Assembly: GCA_002692855.1 (NCBI GenBank)
Contig: NZMJ01000117.1
Location: 123,304-187,303, forward strand
From: Maricaulis sp.
Lineage (GTDB): Bacteria; Pseudomonadota; Alphaproteobacteria; Caulobacterales; Maricaulaceae
DNA length: 64,000 nt
Direction of reading: 5' to 3'
This document shows positions 63,838 through 64,000 of the stretch, piece after piece (position 1 is the first letter of the stretch; each line of letters starts with the position of its first letter). Below the pieces are notes generated by a model. It did no database searches and was not told where the DNA came from. It was given only the letters and a program-made list of their open reading frames with translations. A program made the translations under genes and the position numbers.

Positions 63838-64000
63838 ATGAACCGCGATCGCGCCCGGAGTTTGCGAAACAATGCGACAGAGCCTGAGAAACGGCTCTGG
63901 TATCGGTTGCGTGGCTGGCGCAAGGACGGGTTTCCCGTGCGTCGCCAGGTCCCCATCGGTCCGTACATTGTGGACTTCGCCTGCCATTCTTGCCGCGTCG
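63838..64000 (+). CDS. DUF559 endonuclease-like protein (partial, C-terminus beyond right edge)
   Basis: The first 54 codons are visible from ATG 63838, too short at the edge for the ORF track. The translation begins MNRDRARSLRNNATEPEKRLW and continues to VRRQVPIGPYIVDFAC, which is the DUF559 signature (basic helix, T-x-x-E-x-x-LW, RRQ-x-P-x-G-x-Y-x-x-D-F-x-C). The family belongs to the Vsr/restriction-endonuclease fold; the Asp of IVDF is a likely active-site residue. Stand-alone DUF559 genes are widespread in alphaproteobacteria and of unknown role. Immediately upstream lies an R1 repeat. Confidence 0.85.
   Translation, partial: MNRDRARSLRNNATEPEKRLWYRLRGWRKDGFPVRRQVPIGPYIVDFACHSCRV

Overview
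The window looks like chromosome from a Maricaulis-like alphaproteobacterium (Maricaulales/Hyphomonadaceae), a GC-rich marine heterotroph. The main clue is the arginine operon: a fused N-acetylglutamate synthase/kinase beside an N-acetylornithine-type carbamoyltransferase, an arrangement known from Maricaulis and Xanthomonas. A TonB receptor, many secreted peptidases, the glyoxylate bypass with a ScfR/RamB-type regulator, and alphaproteobacterial intergenic repeats fit this. No tRNA, rRNA or CRISPR array was seen.

Layout. 1-11.9 kb is an extracellular protease cluster: an S8 subtilase cut by the left edge, four tandem reprolysin-like zinc metalloproteases with near-identical C-terminal modules, and a small periplasmic STN-like protein, closed by a strong terminator. 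11.9-15.2 kb (minus) is the arginine operon argF'-NAGS/K-argC. 15.3-19.1 kb (plus) is a tightly packed operon of kdsB, a histidine phosphatase, an alpha-methylacyl-CoA racemase-like enzyme and an FAD reductase. 19.1-26.9 kb has an SDR, then the alpha-2-macroglobulin lipoprotein and PbpC pair. 27.0-30.4 kb has a secreted repeat protein, an alpha/beta hydrolase and an MFS transporter. 30.7-35.2 kb is malate synthase and isocitrate lyase, divergent from their probable regulator. 35.2-41.6 kb has a lipoprotein carboxylesterase and an ABC ATPase with a permease fused to an M1 peptidase. 41.6-42.4 kb holds repeats and a GIY-YIG protein. 42.4-46.5 kb has glpK, a monoacylglycerol-lipase-like hydrolase, a stress flavoprotein and RsgA.

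46.9-53.0 kb is a thiolase and an SDR of fatty-acid or sterol type, separated by a 3.9-kb insertion. The insertion is bounded by 30-bp direct repeats (28/30 identical) that match the 3' end of the SDR gene. It carries one AT-richer gene for a large protein (about 1270 aa) that I do not recognise except for a C-terminal PD-(D/E)XK nuclease-like motif. This is the best candidate in the window for an undescribed system, possibly a single-gene defence nuclease on a compact integrase-less cassette.

53.1-57.2 kb holds msrPQ and an exported M3 peptidase with a His/Asp/Met-rich tail. 57.6-61.9 kb is an unusual plus-strand operon: TonB-dependent receptor, YfiR-like periplasmic protein, and a hybrid histidine kinase with a YfiN-like sensor end. 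61.9-63.7 kb is an ABC-F ATPase, followed by an intergenic repeat and the start of a DUF559 endonuclease-like gene cut by the right edge.

Start codons were chosen by family alignment from memory, ribosome-binding sites and overlaps. Most other ORF-track entries are shadows produced by GC-rich codon usage. No database search was possible.
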